From DAIPKP01 sp964545875 (lineage in GTDB: Bacteria > Synergistota > Synergistia > Synergistales > Aminiphilaceae): DNA of 64,000 bases. The position numbers and the translations under genes are program-made. A model generated the notes under the pieces. That model was not told the DNA's origin, made no database searches, and saw only the letters and a list, made by a program, of their open reading frames with translations. Below, piece after piece: positions 35,886-44,404 of this stretch; the stretch's first letter is position 1; each line of letters starts with the position of its first letter. The stretch spans positions 496,001 through 560,000 of the forward strand of contig CAZJHH010000001.1 of the NCBI GenBank assembly GCA_964545875.1, read 5' to 3'.

Positions 35886-36248
35886 CTACATCTGAAAAAT
35901 CCTGCAGGGGTGGTTCGAGGAGTCCAGCTTTACTATCCGGGGATGAAAATTGCGGGCCTCTTCATGGGAGAAGAGCCCCCAGGCCATGATGATCACCCGG
36001 TCTCCCGGAGAGCCCAGCCTTGCGGCGGCTCCGTTGAGCCCTATGATGCCGCTTTTTCGGGGGGCTTCGATGACGTAGGTTTCAAAACGGCTCCCTGTGG
36101 ACATGTTGGCTACCAGAACCTTTTCTCCCCGGAGTAGTTCCGCCTGATCCATAAGATCTCCGTCGATGGCGATGCTTCCGTCGTATTCCAGGTTCGCTTC
36201 GGTGATTACCGCTCCGTGAAGCTTTCCCCGCAGCATTTGTATCTGCAT
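35886..36248 (-). CDS. panD: Aspartate 1-decarboxylase (pyruvoyl-dependent)
   Basis: A 120-residue enzyme that forms beta-alanine from aspartate. It is made as a proenzyme cut between Gly24 and Ser25 (EYDGSIAID) to create the pyruvoyl group. Lys9 and Tyr22, needed for substrate binding and protonation, are conserved. NGAAARLGSPGDRVIIMAWG is the family's second conserved block. Its ATG overlaps the panC stop (TAATG), so the two are coupled. Confidence 0.95.
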   Translation of the reverse strand: MQIQMLRGKLHGAVITEANLEYDGSIAIDGDLMDQAELLRGEKVLVANMSTGSRFETYVIEAPRKSGIIGLNGAAARLGSPGDRVIIMAWGLFSHEEARNFHPRIVKLDSSNHPCRIFQM

Positions 36249-37102
36249 TACCGGGAGGTCTCCAAAAGGCAGTTGTCGATGAGCCGGGTCGTGCCCACCC
36301 GTACCGCCAGGGCAAGGAGAGCGGCATCTTCCACTTTTTCCAGAGGTTCCAGGGTTTCGGAATGTCGGATTTCCACGTACTCTGGTTGTGCCAGGGGGCT
36401 TTTTTCGAATCGCGTCAGTATCATTTCCCGAAGAGCGGCAACGCGGCTTTCTCCATCCTGCAGGGCTTTTTTAGCCATCTCCAGGGAGGCGTTCAGGAGC
36501 AGGGCTTCCCGGCGCTCCTCCTCGGAAAGATAGGCGTTGCGGCTACTCTTGGCAAGCCCGTCGGAATCACGCACGATGGGACAGGGGCGAATTTCTACGG
36601 GGACGTTCAGATCCCGTACCATTCGCTGAATCACCTTGAGCTGCTGGTAGTCCTTCTGGCCGAAGTAGGCTCGGTGAGGACGGGCCAGATTGAAGAGTTT
36701 CAGCACCACCGTGCATACTCCTCGAAAATGTCCCGGCCGGGAGGCTCCGCAGAGATCTCGGGCCAGGAAACACTCGTCCACGAAAACCGAATGATCTTTT
36801 TCGTACATTGTTTCGGGTTCCGGAGCAAAAAGAAGATCCGTTCCCTCCGCTTCGAGAAGGGCCGCATCCCGTTCCATGTTCCGGGGGTAGCTCTGAAAAT
36901 CTTCGGAAGGACCGAATTGAGCAGGATTGACGAAGATGGAAACCACCGTGAGATCATTCTCCTCTTTGCACTGCCGCACAAGGGAGAGATGCCCCTCGTG
37001 AAGAAAACCCATGGTGGGAACCAGACCTATGGTCCTCCCCCGCTCCCGTTCTTCCTCTACCCTTCGGGATATAACCCGGGGATCTTTGACAGTAACCGTC
37101 AT
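36248..37102 (-). CDS. panC: Pantothenate synthetase
   Basis: An ATP-dependent ligase of 284 residues joining pantoate and beta-alanine. The adenylation motifs are GLVPTMGFLHEGHLSLV (HxGH), VNPAQFGPSEDFQSYPR and FGQKDYQQL, and the KMSKS-like loop appears as AKSSRN. It is the first gene of the pan unit. A promoter candidate lies at 37167-37195 and GGAGGTG precedes the start. Together with panD, panB and panE the window encodes a full pantothenate pathway. Confidence 0.95.
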   Translation of the reverse strand: MTVTVKDPRVISRRVEEERERGRTIGLVPTMGFLHEGHLSLVRQCKEENDLTVVSIFVNPAQFGPSEDFQSYPRNMERDAALLEAEGTDLLFAPEPETMYEKDHSVFVDECFLARDLCGASRPGHFRGVCTVVLKLFNLARPHRAYFGQKDYQQLKVIQRMVRDLNVPVEIRPCPIVRDSDGLAKSSRNAYLSEEERREALLLNASLEMAKKALQDGESRVAALREMILTRFEKSPLAQPEYVEIRHSETLEPLEKVEDAALLALAVRVGTTRLIDNCLLETSR

Positions 37103-37166
37103 ATCCTACACCTCCAGCAAGCCTGATTGGAAATCTCCTCGTGTAAATGATGAAGAAAGTCAAGAC

Positions 37167-37195
37167 ACCATACCCCAAGAAAGGCAATCTTTCAA
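37167..37195 (-). promoter_or_regulatory. Promoter of the pan operon
   Basis: On the minus strand TTGAAA (37195-37190) and TATGGT (37172-37167) are separated by 17 bases, about 65 bases before the panC start. Confidence 0.5.
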
Positions 37196-38010
37196 TCATA
37201 TGTCAAATTCGGCGGTCATGAGCATTTTCCATGTTCATTTTTCCCGTATTTATGCAAGTTGTTTTGTACGAAAGAGGAGGTCGAGTTTAGTTTTTTCTCA
37301 TGATGTTTTATTTTTCCAAGAATTTTTGCCTCGTGGAGAAGGACGAATTTTTTTCGAAATATTAGTCCCCCCAAGCCTTTCTTTCTCGGATACAGCTGCG
37401 AAAGAACGATGGCGCTCTTTTTCGGGTATCTTTCCTGGTGAAACTTTGGGGTGTTGATTTTAGACTCCAGAGGAGTAGAATGGAACAAAAGAAGTTTTTT
37501 TGGACAATGATGTAAGCCTAGTTCATTTTTGGCGCAGAAATGAAGTCGCAAAATCAGCAAGTTTGCGCTCCAAAGTTGCTGGAAATTTTTTCTTGGTTGC
37601 AGGCCGTGCCTTCTAGTTCCCCGTTGTTCGAGGCAAAGTACGTATTACCGATCGATTTTCCTGGATGCCGTGGTATTTGTTTGGCCGGGCTTTTTCAAGA
37701 ATTTTCATGGGTTTTTCGTATTTCCTCGTGTCCGGGTAAATTCTCCGGGAGTTCCATCCGGCATTTTTTTCCATTTCATGAGGAAGGAACCCGGCAGTTT
37801 TTCGATAACGCATCTTTCTCCGGACTCAACGAATCTAGCAGGGCAGTGCGTAGACTCTCTCTAGATAAACGTTTCTTTTGGAAAATTTCGTTGGAAAAGC
37901 TTGGGATGTTCAGTTTGTTTTTCGATTCGAGAAAGGAGGAATGAGTAGGAAAAAGAGTTGCGCGGTACGAGGGAGAATGCTTTATACCAATGTATGAGGA
38001 GGGAATTATT
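37196..38010. other. Long AT-rich intergenic region before the first DUF3798 importer
   Basis: Over 800 bases with no supportable gene, tRNA or mobile element. T-rich tracts are frequent. I could not find a confident promoter for the importer, although one must lie here. Short stretches (37347-37359 and 37782-37797) match the AT-rich region at 33987-34015. A decayed gene or a regulatory RNA cannot be excluded. Confidence 0.4.
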
Positions 38011-39219
38011 TTGAGAAAGAATTTTTTTGCAGCGTTTATTCTTGTCTTGACCCTGGTTTTCTGTGGCGCCGCTTTCGCGGAAGCGGATTTCCATATCGGT
38101 ATCTGCACCGGTACGGTTTCCCAGTCCGAGGATGATCTCCGGGGAGCGGAGAAACTTATCGAGCTTTATGGAGACGTAGCAAACGGCGGTATGATCAAGC
38201 ATATCACCTATCCGGACAACTTCATGCAGGAAATGGAAACCACCATTTCCCAGATCGCCAGCTTTGCAGACGATCCCAAGATGAAGGCGGTTATCGTGAA
38301 CCAGGCCATCCCCGGTACCACCGAAGGTTTCCGCCGCATTCGGGAGATGCGGGACGACATCATCCTCATTGCCGGCGAGGCCCATGAAGATCCCGGGGTT
38401 ATCGAATCCATAGCGGATCTCGTGATCAATTGCGACAATATCGCCCGGGGCTATCTCATCATCGAGGCGGCGAAGAAACTCGGTGCCACCGATTTCGTAC
38501 ACATCTCCTTCCCCCGGCATATGAGCTACGAGCTTCTTTCCCGGCGGCGCAACATCATGAAGGTGGCCTGCGAGGATCTGGGGCTGAAGTTCCACTTCGA
38601 GACCGCTCCGGATCCCACCAGCGACGTCGGTGTGGCGGGAGCCCAGCAGTTCATTCTCGAGAAGGTTCCTGCCTGGCTGGATAAATACGGCGAGAATACC
38701 GCTTTCTTCTGCACCAATGACGCCCACACGGAGCCTCTCCTCAAGAGGATCGCCGAAGAGGGGGGCTATTTCATCGAAGCGGATCTTCCCTCTCCTCTCA
38801 TGGGATATCCCGGTGCTTTGGGCATCGAGCTTTCCGATGTGAAGGGCGACTGGCCCGCCATTCTCGGCAGAGTTGAAGAGGCCGTGGCGGCCAAGGGCGG
38901 CGCCGGCCGCATGGGTACCTGGGCTTACTCCTATGGCTACACGAATTCCGTGGGCCTCGGGGAGCTCGCCATCGAGCTGGCTAAGGACGGCGTTACCCAC
39001 AATAACTTCAAACGTTCCTTCAAGCCCGAAATGGTGTTCAAGGCCTATGCCAAGTGCACCCCCGGCGCCCAGTGGAACGGCAGCATCTACACGGATATCA
39101 ACACCGGCGTGGAGAAGAAGAACCACATCCTTCTCTACCAGGATACCTACGTGTTCGGCAAGGGCTATATGGGCATGACCGACGTGGAAGTGCCCGCCAA
39201 GTACTTCGAAGTGAAGTAG
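38011..39219 (+). CDS. DUF3798 family solute-binding protein
   Basis: A secreted protein of 402 residues that resembles periplasmic binding proteins and matches the DUF3798 family as I recall it. The start (TTG at 38011) gives MRKNFFAAFILVLTLVFCGAAFA, a signal peptide with cleavage after AFA. GAGGAGG lies 8 bases before the TTG; an upstream ATG precedes the ribosome site. Conserved blocks include SQSEDDLRGAEKLIELYG, ISFPRHMSYELLSRRR and AFFCTNDAHTEPLL, all shared with the second copy at 60955. The neighbours are sugar-type ABC ATPase and permease genes, so it is the substrate-recognition part of an importer. Ligand unknown. Confidence 0.85.
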   Translation: MRKNFFAAFILVLTLVFCGAAFAEADFHIGICTGTVSQSEDDLRGAEKLIELYGDVANGGMIKHITYPDNFMQEMETTISQIASFADDPKMKAVIVNQAIPGTTEGFRRIREMRDDIILIAGEAHEDPGVIESIADLVINCDNIARGYLIIEAAKKLGATDFVHISFPRHMSYELLSRRRNIMKVACEDLGLKFHFETAPDPTSDVGVAGAQQFILEKVPAWLDKYGENTAFFCTNDAHTEPLLKRIAEEGGYFIEADLPSPLMGYPGALGIELSDVKGDWPAILGRVEEAVAAKGGAGRMGTWAYSYGYTNSVGLGELAIELAKDGVTHNNFKRSFKPEMVFKAYAKCTPGAQWNGSIYTDINTGVEKKNHILLYQDTYVFGKGYMGMTDVEVPAKYFEVK

Positions 39220-39236
39220 GATTTTGCAGGTACCGT

Positions 39237-39268
39237 CCGGGGAGAATTCTTTCTCCCCGGATTTTCTT
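39237..39268 (+). terminator. Hairpin after the DUF3798 binding protein
   Basis: CCGGGGAGA (39237-39245) pairs with TCTCCCCGG (39252-39260), followed by ATTTTCTT. It can work as a partial terminator that lowers expression of the ATPase and permease genes relative to the binding protein. Confidence 0.7.
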
Positions 39269-39283
39269 GCCTTTCCGTTCCGT

Positions 39284-39305
39284 GCGGCTTTTGATCAAAA
39301 GCCGC
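39284..39305. repeat. Perfect 22-bp palindrome in the importer operon
   Basis: GCGGCTTTTGA is followed directly by its reverse complement TCAAAAGCCGC, without a loop. It lies between the hairpin and the ATPase gene. The lack of a loop favours a protein-binding site over an RNA hairpin. Confidence 0.6.
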
Positions 39306-39450
39306 CATTCCAATTGAACAGTATACAGAGCATTGTCCATGACCCTCTTTAAACGGAACCACCGGGCTTTCTTGATTGTTTCGAAAGAGATGCCGGTGGG
39401 AAGATGGGGTATGGAAAGCGCCAGGGTTCCCATTGAAAGGATGACAATTT

Positions 39451-41061
39451 ATGACAGCCCAGGAACCACTATTGAAAATGGAAGGGGTAGGAAAGTCGTA
39501 CTACGGCAATCGGGTGCTGAAGAACGTCAATCTTACCCTGGAAAAAGGAGAAATCCTCGGACTTGTAGGAGAAAACGGGGCGGGTAAATCCACCCTGATG
39601 AATATTCTTTTCGGTATGACCGTTATCCGGGATACCGGAGGCTACGAGGGCAAGGTGTACATTGACGGGAAGGAAGCAAATTTCTCCAACCCCTTTGATG
39701 CCCTCGATGAAGGCATCGGTATGGTGCACCAGGAGTTTTCCCTCATTCCCGGTTTCACCGTGGCGGAAAACGTGGTGCTGAACCGGGAACCCATGAAATA
39801 CAACCCCCTGGTGGAGGCCTTCGGAGAACGCCTCAGTACCATCGATCGTCCCGAGATCAGCCGCCGGGGTAAAGATGCGGTGGCGAAGCTGAACGTGGTG
39901 ATGGATCCGGAAACCCTGATTTCCGAGCTTCCCGTGGGACACAAGCAGTTTACCGAGATTGCCCGGGAAATCGACAAAAAGAAAACCCGGCTTCTCGTGC
40001 TGGACGAACCCACCGCGGTGCTCACGGAGTCCGAGGCGGATATTCTGCTGAAGGCTATGAAGCGTTTGGCGGGTATGGGAATTTCCATTATCTTCATTTC
40101 CCATCGGCTTCACGAGATTATCGAAGTCTGTGACAAGATCGTGGTTCTCCGGGACGGAGAGATCGTGGAAGAGACTACTCCGGATAAGACAGATGTCATG
40201 GATATCGCCTCCCACATGGTGGGGCGGAGCGTGGCGGATGCTTTTCAGCGGGACGAAGCCCCCCGGGAAGAGGGAGAAACTATTCTCTCGGTTCAGCATC
40301 TCTGGGTGGATATGCCGGGAGAATTGGTGCGGGATGTCTCTCTGGAGATCCGCAGGGGAGAAATTTTCGGCATCGGCGGCCTCGCCGGACAGGGCAAGCT
40401 CGGTATCGCCAACGGCGTTATGGGGATGTTCCCCGCGGGAGGCAAGGTCTTTTTCGAAGGGGAGCCGGTACCACTCAACCATCCCAGGGAAAGCCTGAGA
40501 ACCGGCATGGCGGCGGTTTTCGAGGATCGCCGGGGCGTAGGGCTTCTTCTGGAGGAGCCTATCTCCTGGAATATCATCTTTACGGCTCTTCAGATGCAGG
40601 ACAAATTTCTGAAGCCCCTTATGGGCGGTCTCTTCCGGATTCGGGACGAGAAGGCCATCGCCGAGGAGGCCCGATCCTACATCAAGAGCCTGGAAATTCG
40701 CTGTGTGGACGAAAACCAGCCGGTACAGGAGCTTTCCGGAGGAAATCAGCAGAAGATCTGTCTTGCCAAGGCCTTTGCCACCCACCCCAAACTTCTTTTC
40801 GTGGCGGAACCCACCCGGGGGATCGACGTGGGAGCCAAGAGAGTGGTGCTGGAAACTCTCAAGGAGTATAACCGACGCAGGGGGACCACGGTGGTGATGA
40901 TCTCTTCGGAGCTGGAAGAACTGCGCTCCATCTGTGATCGCATCGCCATCATCAACGAAGGAACGGTGGCGGGCATCCGGCCTGCCAGCGCACCCTCCAC
41001 GGAGTTCGGTCTTCTCATGCTCGGCGAAGTGGATGCCAAGGCGGAGGTGGAGTCCCGGTGA
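39451..41061 (+). CDS. ABC transporter ATPase, double-domain sugar/nucleoside type
   Basis: A 536-residue ATPase with two nucleotide-binding domains, like RbsA and BMP-family ATPases. The first domain has a full Walker A (GENGAGKST at 40-48), Walker B LLVLDEPTAVLTE and switch His in ISHRLHE. The second has an altered Walker A (GLAGQGKLG), signature LSGGNQQKICLAKA and Walker B LLFVAEPTRGIDVG; asymmetric sites are normal for this group. It lies 231 bases after the binding protein and is read in overlap with the next gene (GTGA). Confidence 0.93.
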   Translation: MTAQEPLLKMEGVGKSYYGNRVLKNVNLTLEKGEILGLVGENGAGKSTLMNILFGMTVIRDTGGYEGKVYIDGKEANFSNPFDALDEGIGMVHQEFSLIPGFTVAENVVLNREPMKYNPLVEAFGERLSTIDRPEISRRGKDAVAKLNVVMDPETLISELPVGHKQFTEIAREIDKKKTRLLVLDEPTAVLTESEADILLKAMKRLAGMGISIIFISHRLHEIIEVCDKIVVLRDGEIVEETTPDKTDVMDIASHMVGRSVADAFQRDEAPREEGETILSVQHLWVDMPGELVRDVSLEIRRGEIFGIGGLAGQGKLGIANGVMGMFPAGGKVFFEGEPVPLNHPRESLRTGMAAVFEDRRGVGLLLEEPISWNIIFTALQMQDKFLKPLMGGLFRIRDEKAIAEEARSYIKSLEIRCVDENQPVQELSGGNQQKICLAKAFATHPKLLFVAEPTRGIDVGAKRVVLETLKEYNRRRGTTVVMISSELEELRSICDRIAIINEGTVAGIRPASAPSTEFGLLMLGEVDAKAEVESR

Positions 41062-42104
41062 AAAACATCAAGAATTTTCTCGAAAAGGCGGGGTGGCCCC
41101 GAGTTATCATCGCCCTCTTCCTTTTGGCTCTTTTTGTCATCGCCCCCTTTGTGGAGGTTCGGGTAGACGCTTCCATAAGCGATACTCTGGTCCGTTTCGG
41201 CATGAACGGGGTCATGGTGCTTGCCATGGTTCCCATGATTCAGTCCGGATGCGGTCTCAACTTCGGCCTTCCCCTAGGCATCATCGCAGGGCTTCTCGGA
41301 GCGGTGACGAGCATTGAAATCGGTATTCCCGGCGTTCTGGGCATTCTCATCGCCATGGCAGTGGCGGTGCCCATCGCGGTGATTCTCGGATGGGCCTACG
41401 GGCTTCTCCTCAACCGCGTCAAGGGTGGAGAGATGATGATTGCCACCTACGTGGGTTTTTCCTCGGTGGCCTTCATGTGCATCATGTGGCTGGTGCTCCC
41501 CTACAAGAGTTCCAACATGGTATGGGGCTATGCCGGAAAGGGGTTGCGTACCACCATCTCCGTGGAAGGTTTCTGGCACCAGGCCATCAGCGACATCGGC
41601 TCCTTCCAGATAGGGGATTTCTTTTACTGCCCCACGGGAATGTTCCTCTTCTTCGGGCTCATGTGCCTGGGGATGTGGCTTTTCCTGAAAACCAAAACCG
41701 GTACCGCCATGACCACCGTAGGATCCAATCCCGAATATGCCCGTTCTTCCGGGGTGAACATCGACAACATGCGTACCATCTCGGTGATTCTCTCCACGGT
41801 ACTGGGAGCCATCGGTATCATCATCTACGAACAGAGTTTCGGATTCGTGCAGCTCTACATGGGCCCCTTCTACATGGCCTTTCCCGCTGTATCCGCAATT
41901 CTCATCGGAGGCGCTTCGGTGCATAAGGCCACCATCATGAACGTGATTATCGGAACCATCCTCTTCCAGGGGATTCTTACCATGACTCCCTCGGTTATCA
42001 ACAGCATGATCCAGACGGACATGTCCGAGGTTATCCGTATCATCGTTTCCAACGGTATGATCCTCTATGCGCTGACGCGAGTTATGAGGGTGAAAAAATC
42101 ATGA
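41058..42104 (+). CDS. ABC transporter permease, RbsC/BMP-transporter type (first)
   Basis: An inner-membrane permease of 348 residues with about nine hydrophobic segments. VRFGMNGVMVLAMVPMIQSG and GLNFGLPLGIIAGLLGA are characteristic of the branched-chain/sugar permease superfamily. GSNPEYARSSGVNIDNMRT is the cytoplasmic coupling loop. GTG start at 41058 overlaps the ATPase stop, with GGAGGTGGAG upstream. The start of the second importer's permease (63794) is clearly related (TRFGMNGVLVLAMI). Confidence 0.92.
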   Translation: MKNIKNFLEKAGWPRVIIALFLLALFVIAPFVEVRVDASISDTLVRFGMNGVMVLAMVPMIQSGCGLNFGLPLGIIAGLLGAVTSIEIGIPGVLGILIAMAVAVPIAVILGWAYGLLLNRVKGGEMMIATYVGFSSVAFMCIMWLVLPYKSSNMVWGYAGKGLRTTISVEGFWHQAISDIGSFQIGDFFYCPTGMFLFFGLMCLGMWLFLKTKTGTAMTTVGSNPEYARSSGVNIDNMRTISVILSTVLGAIGIIIYEQSFGFVQLYMGPFYMAFPAVSAILIGGASVHKATIMNVIIGTILFQGILTMTPSVINSMIQTDMSEVIRIIVSNGMILYALTRVMRVKKS

Positions 42105-43210
42105 CCAAACAATCCAAGTTTTCCAAAAGCAATCTTTCCCATCTCCTGGCGGCCAATGCGGTGCCCATCGTGTTTATCCTCATCAGTGTCATTGGCATTC
42201 CTCTCTCCAAGTTTTCGCCGGGGTATTTGATTCAGGAGATGCTGGTTCGCCTCTCCCGGGATTCCTTTCTCGTTTTGAGCCTTCTCATTCCCATCATGGC
42301 TGGAATGGGACTGAATTTCGGTATGGTTCTCGGAGCCATGGCGGGACAGATCGGGCTTATTTTCATCAGCGACTGGAATATCGTGGGAATCCACGGCATG
42401 GTGCTGGCCATGCTTATCTCCACTCCTCTGGCGATTTTCCTGGGGTGGATGTGCGGAGCCATTCTCAACCGTGCCAAGGGACGGGAGATGGTTACGGGAT
42501 TCATCCTGGGATTTTTCATGAACGGAGTGTATCAACTGGTGGTGCTTTACGGCTTCGGTAAGGTGATTCCCGTTCAGAACGCCAAACTGGTACTTTCCCG
42601 GGGTTTCGGAGTGCGTAACGTTACCAATCTTGAGGGCATACGGAAATGTCTGGACAATCTCATTCCTTTTGAAATTTCGGGGATTTCCGTGCCTCTGGCC
42701 ACGTTCCTGGTTATCGCGGCCTTCTGCGTTTTCGTGGTGTGGTTCCGGCGTACCAAGCTGGGGCAGGATATGAGAGCGGTGGGGCAGGATATGGACGTGG
42801 CCCGGTCTGCGGGAATTCCCGTGGAGCGTACCCGGCTCATTTCCATCATGATCTCCACGGTGCTCGCCTGCTACGGCCAGATCATCTTCCTCCAGAATAT
42901 CGGTACCATGAATACCTACAACAGCCACGAGCAGGCGGGAATGTTCGCCATCGCTTCGTTGCTGGTAGGAGGAGCCAGCGTTTCCCGGGCTTCCATTCTC
43001 AACGTTTTCGTGGGGGTGGTACTTTTCCACCTGATGTTCGTGGTTTCTCCCATGGCGGGAAAACATCTTATCGGAGAAGCTCAGCTGGGGGAGTACTTCC
43101 GGGTCTTCGTTTCCTACGGTATCATCGCCATCGCCCTGGTACTCCACGCATGGAGGCGTTTTAAAGAACGCGAACGTTCCCGGAGCGCCCTTCGGGGCGA
43201 AGCCGCCTAA
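42101..43210 (+). CDS. ABC transporter permease, RbsC/BMP-transporter type (second)
   Basis: The partner permease, 369 residues, probably forming a heterodimer with the preceding gene product. Membrane segments begin at about residue 14 (LLAANAVPIVFILISVIGIP). GMGLNFGMVLGAMAGQIGLIF corresponds to the conserved core helix, and AVGQDMDVARSAGIPVERTR is the coupling loop. The ATG overlaps the previous stop (ATGA). The C-terminus is basic and cytoplasmic. Confidence 0.92.
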   Translation: MTKQSKFSKSNLSHLLAANAVPIVFILISVIGIPLSKFSPGYLIQEMLVRLSRDSFLVLSLLIPIMAGMGLNFGMVLGAMAGQIGLIFISDWNIVGIHGMVLAMLISTPLAIFLGWMCGAILNRAKGREMVTGFILGFFMNGVYQLVVLYGFGKVIPVQNAKLVLSRGFGVRNVTNLEGIRKCLDNLIPFEISGISVPLATFLVIAAFCVFVVWFRRTKLGQDMRAVGQDMDVARSAGIPVERTRLISIMISTVLACYGQIIFLQNIGTMNTYNSHEQAGMFAIASLLVGGASVSRASILNVFVGVVLFHLMFVVSPMAGKHLIGEAQLGEYFRVFVSYGIIAIALVLHAWRRFKERERSRSALRGEAA

Positions 43211-43228
43211 AAAGGAGGAGAGAAAATT

Positions 43229-43618
43229 ATGAGACGCATACTGGTGAGCGCTCTTCTTCTGGCGGCCCTGGTGGGCCTGGGGTTTTACTGTTACGATGCG
43301 GGGCGGGCCTACGACCTCCTCGTGGATAATCACGACATTACCCTGGGAGAAAACACCTACTCCGGAGAACGGGACGTCAACGTGATTCTGGATGCGAACG
43401 AGCCTCTCGAAATGGCCCCCCAGGATACCATGGTTTCTACCGTGGCAGGAAAGAAACACACTATCACCGTGGAAATTCTCGACGAGAACTACGAGGTGGT
43501 GGAGACCGTGACGGGCAAATTTACCCTCAAGGATCCCGAAAAGCGTTTTCTGAGTATTCCCGCCTTTCTCGGAAAAAATACAGAGTGGATCATCGAGAAT
43601 CCTCAGAAGCAGAAGTAA
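43229..43618 (+). CDS. Small membrane-anchored protein of the importer operon (DUF6672-like)
   Basis: A 129-residue protein with one N-terminal membrane segment (RRILVSALLLAALVGLGFYC) and an extracytoplasmic beta-rich domain. The segment AYDLLVDNHDITLGENTY is probably a conserved start of the domain. It matches my memory of a DUF6672 family found beside such transporters, which I cannot verify here. It is 18 bases after the second permease with AAGGAGGAG upstream, so it belongs to the operon. It may be an accessory subunit that positions the binding protein. Confidence 0.7.
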   Translation: MRRILVSALLLAALVGLGFYCYDAGRAYDLLVDNHDITLGENTYSGERDVNVILDANEPLEMAPQDTMVSTVAGKKHTITVEILDENYEVVETVTGKFTLKDPEKRFLSIPAFLGKNTEWIIENPQKQK

Positions 43619-43668
43619 CCTAAGGTATTAAAGACGTTTCTTCCGGAATTTTTCGGAGGATCTCGCCA

Positions 43669-43736
43669 ACGGATAAAGGCCGGGGTGTTTTTCCGTAGAA
43701 AAACGGAAAATTCCGGCCTTTATCCGTTTTCTTTAT
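43669..43736 (+). terminator. Terminator of the first DUF3798 importer operon
   Basis: A long stem (ACGGATAAAGGCCGG with CCGGCCTTTATCCGT, plus inner TTTTCCGT/ACGGAAAA) is followed by TTTTCTTTAT. Strong and unambiguous. Confidence 0.9.
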
Positions 43737-44008
43737 GTATCCTGCATGGAACCCGAAAGGAGTTTTCCCTTTCAATTTCCTTGAACGGATGAAAGCAATA
43801 TGAAAGTCCATGCTGTTTTTTTGTTCTTCTCCCTTGGAGTATCCCCTATTTCTCGGTATTTCTTGGTATAATGACAATGCAGCATGGGAAAAAAACGAAA
43901 AAAGCATCCTTCCCAAAGGGCTGTTATGTGGCATAATACTATCAATAGAGATAAATCTCTACGGAGGGGTTTTCCTAAAGAAACGGTGCGGAGAGGAGGG
44001 GCTTATGC
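43737..44008. other. Upstream region of the response regulator
   Basis: An AT-rich stretch holding two extended -10-like elements, TGGTATAAT at 43864-43872 and TGGCATAAT at 43929-43937. No -35 boxes were convincing and no gene was seen. Confidence 0.4.
43864..43872 (+). promoter_or_regulatory. Extended -10 promoter candidate
   Basis: TGGTATAAT fits the extended -10 consensus (TGnTATAAT) and lies about 140 bases before the CheY-like gene. Confidence 0.45.
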
Positions 44009-44404
44009 ATGGCGGATCGCCCGGATGTGTTGATATGTGACGATTCTCTTCTTATTCGAAAACAGTTGCGGGATATTCTCGAAAAAACCTGTGGCCTCAA
44101 AGTGGTAGAGGCGGATAACGGTGTGAATGCAGTGGCCATGTTTCGCGAGCACTGGCCGAAAATCGTTATCATGGATATCGTCATGCCCGCAAAGACGGGC
44201 TTGGAAGCACTCAAGGAGATTGTCGAGATCGGGGGAGATCGACGTGCCAAGATTATTATAGCGTCTTCCGCAGGAACCGAGGAAAACATCAAAGAGGCTA
44301 TCTTTGCAGGGGCGTACGACTTCGTTCAAAAGCCTATCCGCCGGGAGAGAATCGTCTCCCTGGTGATGGATATACTGGACAACGAAGAAAGGACGGACCT
44401 CTGA
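44009..44404 (+). CDS. CheY-like single-domain response regulator
   Basis: A 131-residue receiver domain with no output domain. The acidic pair is Asp11/Asp12 (LICDDS), the phosphoacceptor is Asp56 (IVIMDIVMP), the switch serine/threonine lies in IIASSAG and Lys108 is in FVQKPI. All residues needed for phosphorylation are present. The stop overlaps the start of the CheX-like gene (TGATG), so the two are a functional pair. GAGGAGG lies upstream. Confidence 0.92.
   Translation: MADRPDVLICDDSLLIRKQLRDILEKTCGLKVVEADNGVNAVAMFREHWPKIVIMDIVMPAKTGLEALKEIVEIGGDRRAKIIIASSAGTEENIKEAIFAGAYDFVQKPIRRERIVSLVMDILDNEERTDL

Noticed and set aside
37216..37560. A 114-codon frame in the long intergenic region
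   Set aside because: It has no ribosome site, atypical composition and no recognisable motif; it is treated as noncoding.
39319..39328. A GTATAC core in the first DUF3798 operon, similar to the operator at 60742
   Set aside because: The flanks are not symmetrical, so it does not form a comparable palindrome.
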